64,000 nt of DNA, taken from Paenibacillus sp. YYML68. Its GTDB lineage: Bacteria; Bacillota; Bacilli; Paenibacillales; NBRC-103111. The notes below the pieces were generated by a model. That model made no database searches and was not told where the DNA came from. It saw only the letters and a list, made by a program, of their open reading frames with translations. Position numbers and translations under genes: made by a program. Shown piece by piece: positions 62,536 through 64,000 of the stretch; within the stretch, counting starts at the first letter, position 1, and the number at the start of each line of letters is the position of its first letter. The stretch covers positions 2,706,501-2,770,500 of the forward strand of contig NZ_BQYI01000001.1 in the NCBI RefSeq assembly GCF_027923405.1. The letters are read 5' to 3'.

Positions 62536-63081
62536 TCAATATTTCACGGTATAATGAAGGTCAATTTGAAGCGTCCCTGTACAGAATGCGGAGGGTTTAT
62601 TACCGCTGCATAATAGATCGACTTTATTCAAATTCGGGATGGTACCAGTGAAAGAGGACAAGGGATCAATAATCGTTCTGGACTGACTGCCATCGACGGA
62701 AGTAATTGTGGCCCTCATCGTACATTCGGGGCTTGAATTGACAATCGTCACCGTACCTGATGGATAACCGATCATGCTGCTGTCTCGAACCGGAGTGAAG
62801 AAATAAGCTTGATTTGTAACGCCATCACACTTCTGATTAATTGGGACGCAGCGGCTAATCTGAATGAGTCGTGTACGTATTGCTTTATTGCGCTTTCTGC
62901 ATACAGGAGACGTCTTTCTTTTTTTTCGTTTACAGCCTGACTTGGTTGGACAATTTACATTTACGATGGATGTTTGCTTTGCCGAAATTTTGTTGTTGAC
63001 CTGAACGGAAGCTTTCTTTTGTTTTTTTGATTTGGTGGCATTCGATGCGACCTGCACCTCTGCCTCATTCGTTAATTCCAT
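62536..63081 (-). CDS. DUF3992-like endospore appendage protein with basic N-terminus
   Basis: 181 residues; ATG 63081 is chosen because GGAGGTGA lies eight bases upstream. Residues ~1-75 are a Lys/Arg and Cys-rich extension (KSKKQKKASV; CKRKKRKTSPVCRKRNK). The remaining ~105 residues align by pattern with the 131-aa protein encoded divergently: RCVPINQKCDG, VTIVNSSPECTM, VDLLCSGNKPSAFCTGTLQIDLHYTV. That core resembles the Ena subunits of Bacillus endospore appendages (DUF3992). The basic extension is unusual and may anchor or cap a fibre. Confidence 0.75.
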   Translation of the reverse strand: MELTNEAEVQVASNATKSKKQKKASVQVNNKISAKQTSIVNVNCPTKSGCKRKKRKTSPVCRKRNKAIRTRLIQISRCVPINQKCDGVTNQAYFFTPVRDSSMIGYPSGTVTIVNSSPECTMRATITSVDGSQSRTIIDPLSSFTGTIPNLNKVDLLCSGNKPSAFCTGTLQIDLHYTVKY

Positions 63082-63329
63082 TCGAATCGTCACCTCCATA
63101 ATAATGAGCCACTACTGTATAGCTTATGAGCCGGTAGGGGCAATTGAACAGGGGTAAACACACATCTTTACTAGATTTCACCTGTCAGTAGATACCAGTC
63201 TATGACTCTAACCAAAATAGTCTATTGTTCTTGAACCAAACGCACATACGACCATTTGCTTGAGCACATAAGCTGAAGCATGAGACGATAACCAATTGGT
63301 CTCAATACAACCCAAGGAGAAGTGATATC
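63082..63329. other. Divergent promoter region of appendage-like genes
   Basis: No gene seen. It holds the start regions of both appendage-like genes. CATAAGCTG near 63267 resembles part of a sporulation sigma-K -10 box (CATA-N3-TA), but the match is incomplete. Confidence 0.35.
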
Positions 63330-63725
63330 ATGAGCTGCTCGACAAAAAGTGAAGTTTGCTGCCCGATTTCTTGCGCAGGACTGGACCTGTTTCCGAAGCA
63401 ATTGATTCTGGTCAAAAGATGTACACCTATCCGTAACATCTGTGACGGTGCGACAGAGGCTGTCGTATTTACCGCAGCAGACACACCTTCCCTGCAGCTG
63501 CCAAAAGGTATTATATCCGTTGTAAACACAAGCACGAACTGCACAATGGATGTCACAGTAACAGATATGAGCGGCGCCAACACGTACACGCTGCTTCCTC
63601 AATCCTCTGTGACTGTAGAAGTCAACGAATTGAGCTCTGTAACGGTCATTTGTACAGGACCGAACCCTGCCGATTTTTGCACAGGTACGTTCGAAGCCGA
63701 TCTCCAGTACACGGTCTTGAAGTAG
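63330..63725 (+). CDS. DUF3992-like endospore appendage (Ena) subunit
   Basis: 131 residues behind AAGGAGAAGTG. The short N-terminal connector MSCSTKSEVCCPISC carries the Cys-Cys pair that cross-links neighbouring subunits in Bacillus S-type Ena fibres. The jelly-roll core follows, ending VTVICTGPNPADFCTGTFEADLQYTVL, close in pattern to the Ena1B end with its late Cys and RYTLS. No signal peptide, as expected for mother-cell assembly. Expected product: a disulfide-locked helical fibre on the spore. It is paralogous to the divergent 181-aa gene. A perfect terminator follows. Confidence 0.8.
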   Translation: MSCSTKSEVCCPISCAGLDLFPKQLILVKRCTPIRNICDGATEAVVFTAADTPSLQLPKGIISVVNTSTNCTMDVTVTDMSGANTYTLLPQSSVTVEVNELSSVTVICTGPNPADFCTGTFEADLQYTVLK

Positions 63726-63758
63726 TAGCAGCGTGAATCAGTAGAAGGCACACAGCAA

Positions 63759-63798
63759 AAAGGCATAACTCTTAGAATGATCTAAGAGTTATGCCTTT
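63759..63798. terminator. Perfect 18-bp bidirectional terminator
   Basis: 63759-63776 pairs perfectly with 63781-63798 (core GGCATAACTC/GAGTTATGCC), loop ATGA, with A tracts before and T-rich sequence after. It serves the Ena-like gene and the convergent modB. Confidence 0.92.
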
Positions 63799-63844
63799 AC
63801 CTTTACATACACTTTGTACAGACTCCCTGCTATAGAATCATCCG

Positions 63845-64000
63845 CTAACTTCGTCTGCTTCCCGTCAGCAGCAGTAGCAGGAAGGATACGAAGATGATCG
63901 ATATGGTCCACGCCCACGCCATCGTGTAATGACCCGCATCGACGGCGACGTAGATCGCGGTCGGGATCGTCTGCGTGTGGCCGGGGATGTTGCCAGCGAT
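63845..64000 (-). CDS. modB: Molybdate ABC transporter permease ModB, C-terminal part
   Basis: 51 codons and the stop TAG (63845-63847) are in the window; the rest lies beyond the right edge. The encoded end has the ModB signature GNIPGHTQTIPTAIYVAVDAG, then a final membrane helix (TISIIFVSFLLLLLTG) and a short basic tail. It forms the membrane channel of ModABC. The frame is open to the window edge. Confidence 0.88.
   Translation of the reverse strand: MAGNIPGHTQTIPTAIYVAVDAGHYTMAWAWTISIIFVSFLLLLLTGSRRS

Noticed and set aside
1-64000. CRISPR arrays, tRNA or rRNA genes
   Set aside because: No regularly spaced direct repeats and no cloverleaf or rRNA blocks were recognised by eye on either strand. 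A tRNAscan or CRISPR finder run would settle it.

Overview
The window looks like chromosomal DNA from a spore-forming Firmicute of the Paenibacillaceae. The supporting genes are YhaM, YeeI-type YebC, YpbS, XerS, SpoVB-like, DUF1360 and DUF3992 spore-appendage-like proteins, together with AGGAGG ribosome binding sites, frequent TTG/GTG starts and a GC-rich background. This is inferred from gene content, not from a database match. No rRNA, tRNA or CRISPR array was seen.

Left part (1-25.7 kb). This is mostly housekeeping: an iron alcohol dehydrogenase (cut by the edge) and an MFS exporter; a two-gene 2-oxoacid:ferredoxin oxidoreductase with fused subunits; an OmpR-type two-component pair; an NlpC/P60 hydrolase; a DegV protein; and a complete IS4-type insertion sequence (12566-13991) with 14-bp terminal repeats and a 9-bp target duplication, which landed between two divergent genes. 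Then follow YpbS, a Nudix hydrolase, a divergent Old Yellow Enzyme/LysR pair, a membrane pseudokinase with one PASTA domain, XerS, a PatB-type lyase, YeeI and YhaM.

Middle (25.7-43.3 kb). A compact hybrid NRPS-PKS operon occupies 26493-41911: half-C-A-T; KS-AT-KR(dead)-ACP; a free-standing luciferase-like monooxygenase; C-A-T-E-C-half-C. It has no thioesterase, and both ends carry only the C-terminal lobe of a condensation domain. It is followed by an orphan Xer-type tyrosine recombinase. Three copies of the palindrome ACATAAT-N4-ATTATGT, with the 11-6-11 layout and core of a chromosomal dif site, lie before the operon, before the recombinase and after the recombinase. I read this as a candidate Xer/dif-associated biosynthetic island. 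The three 6-bp spacers differ, so a simple attL/attR pair is not proven.

Right part (43.2-64 kb). A MerR-thioredoxin operon; a secreted lectin-like protein; a CmtR-like repressor with a P-type metal ATPase; a chemoreceptor; a DUF418 membrane protein; a cytoplasmic BNR-repeat protein; a GT2/GT4 glycosyltransferase pair; a SpoVB-like flippase; an AdoCbl-riboswitch-controlled cobalt uptake operon cbiMNQO; a sporulation-associated cluster (DUF1360, a Cys-rich small protein and two DUF3992-like endospore appendage subunits); and at the right edge the 3' end of modB.
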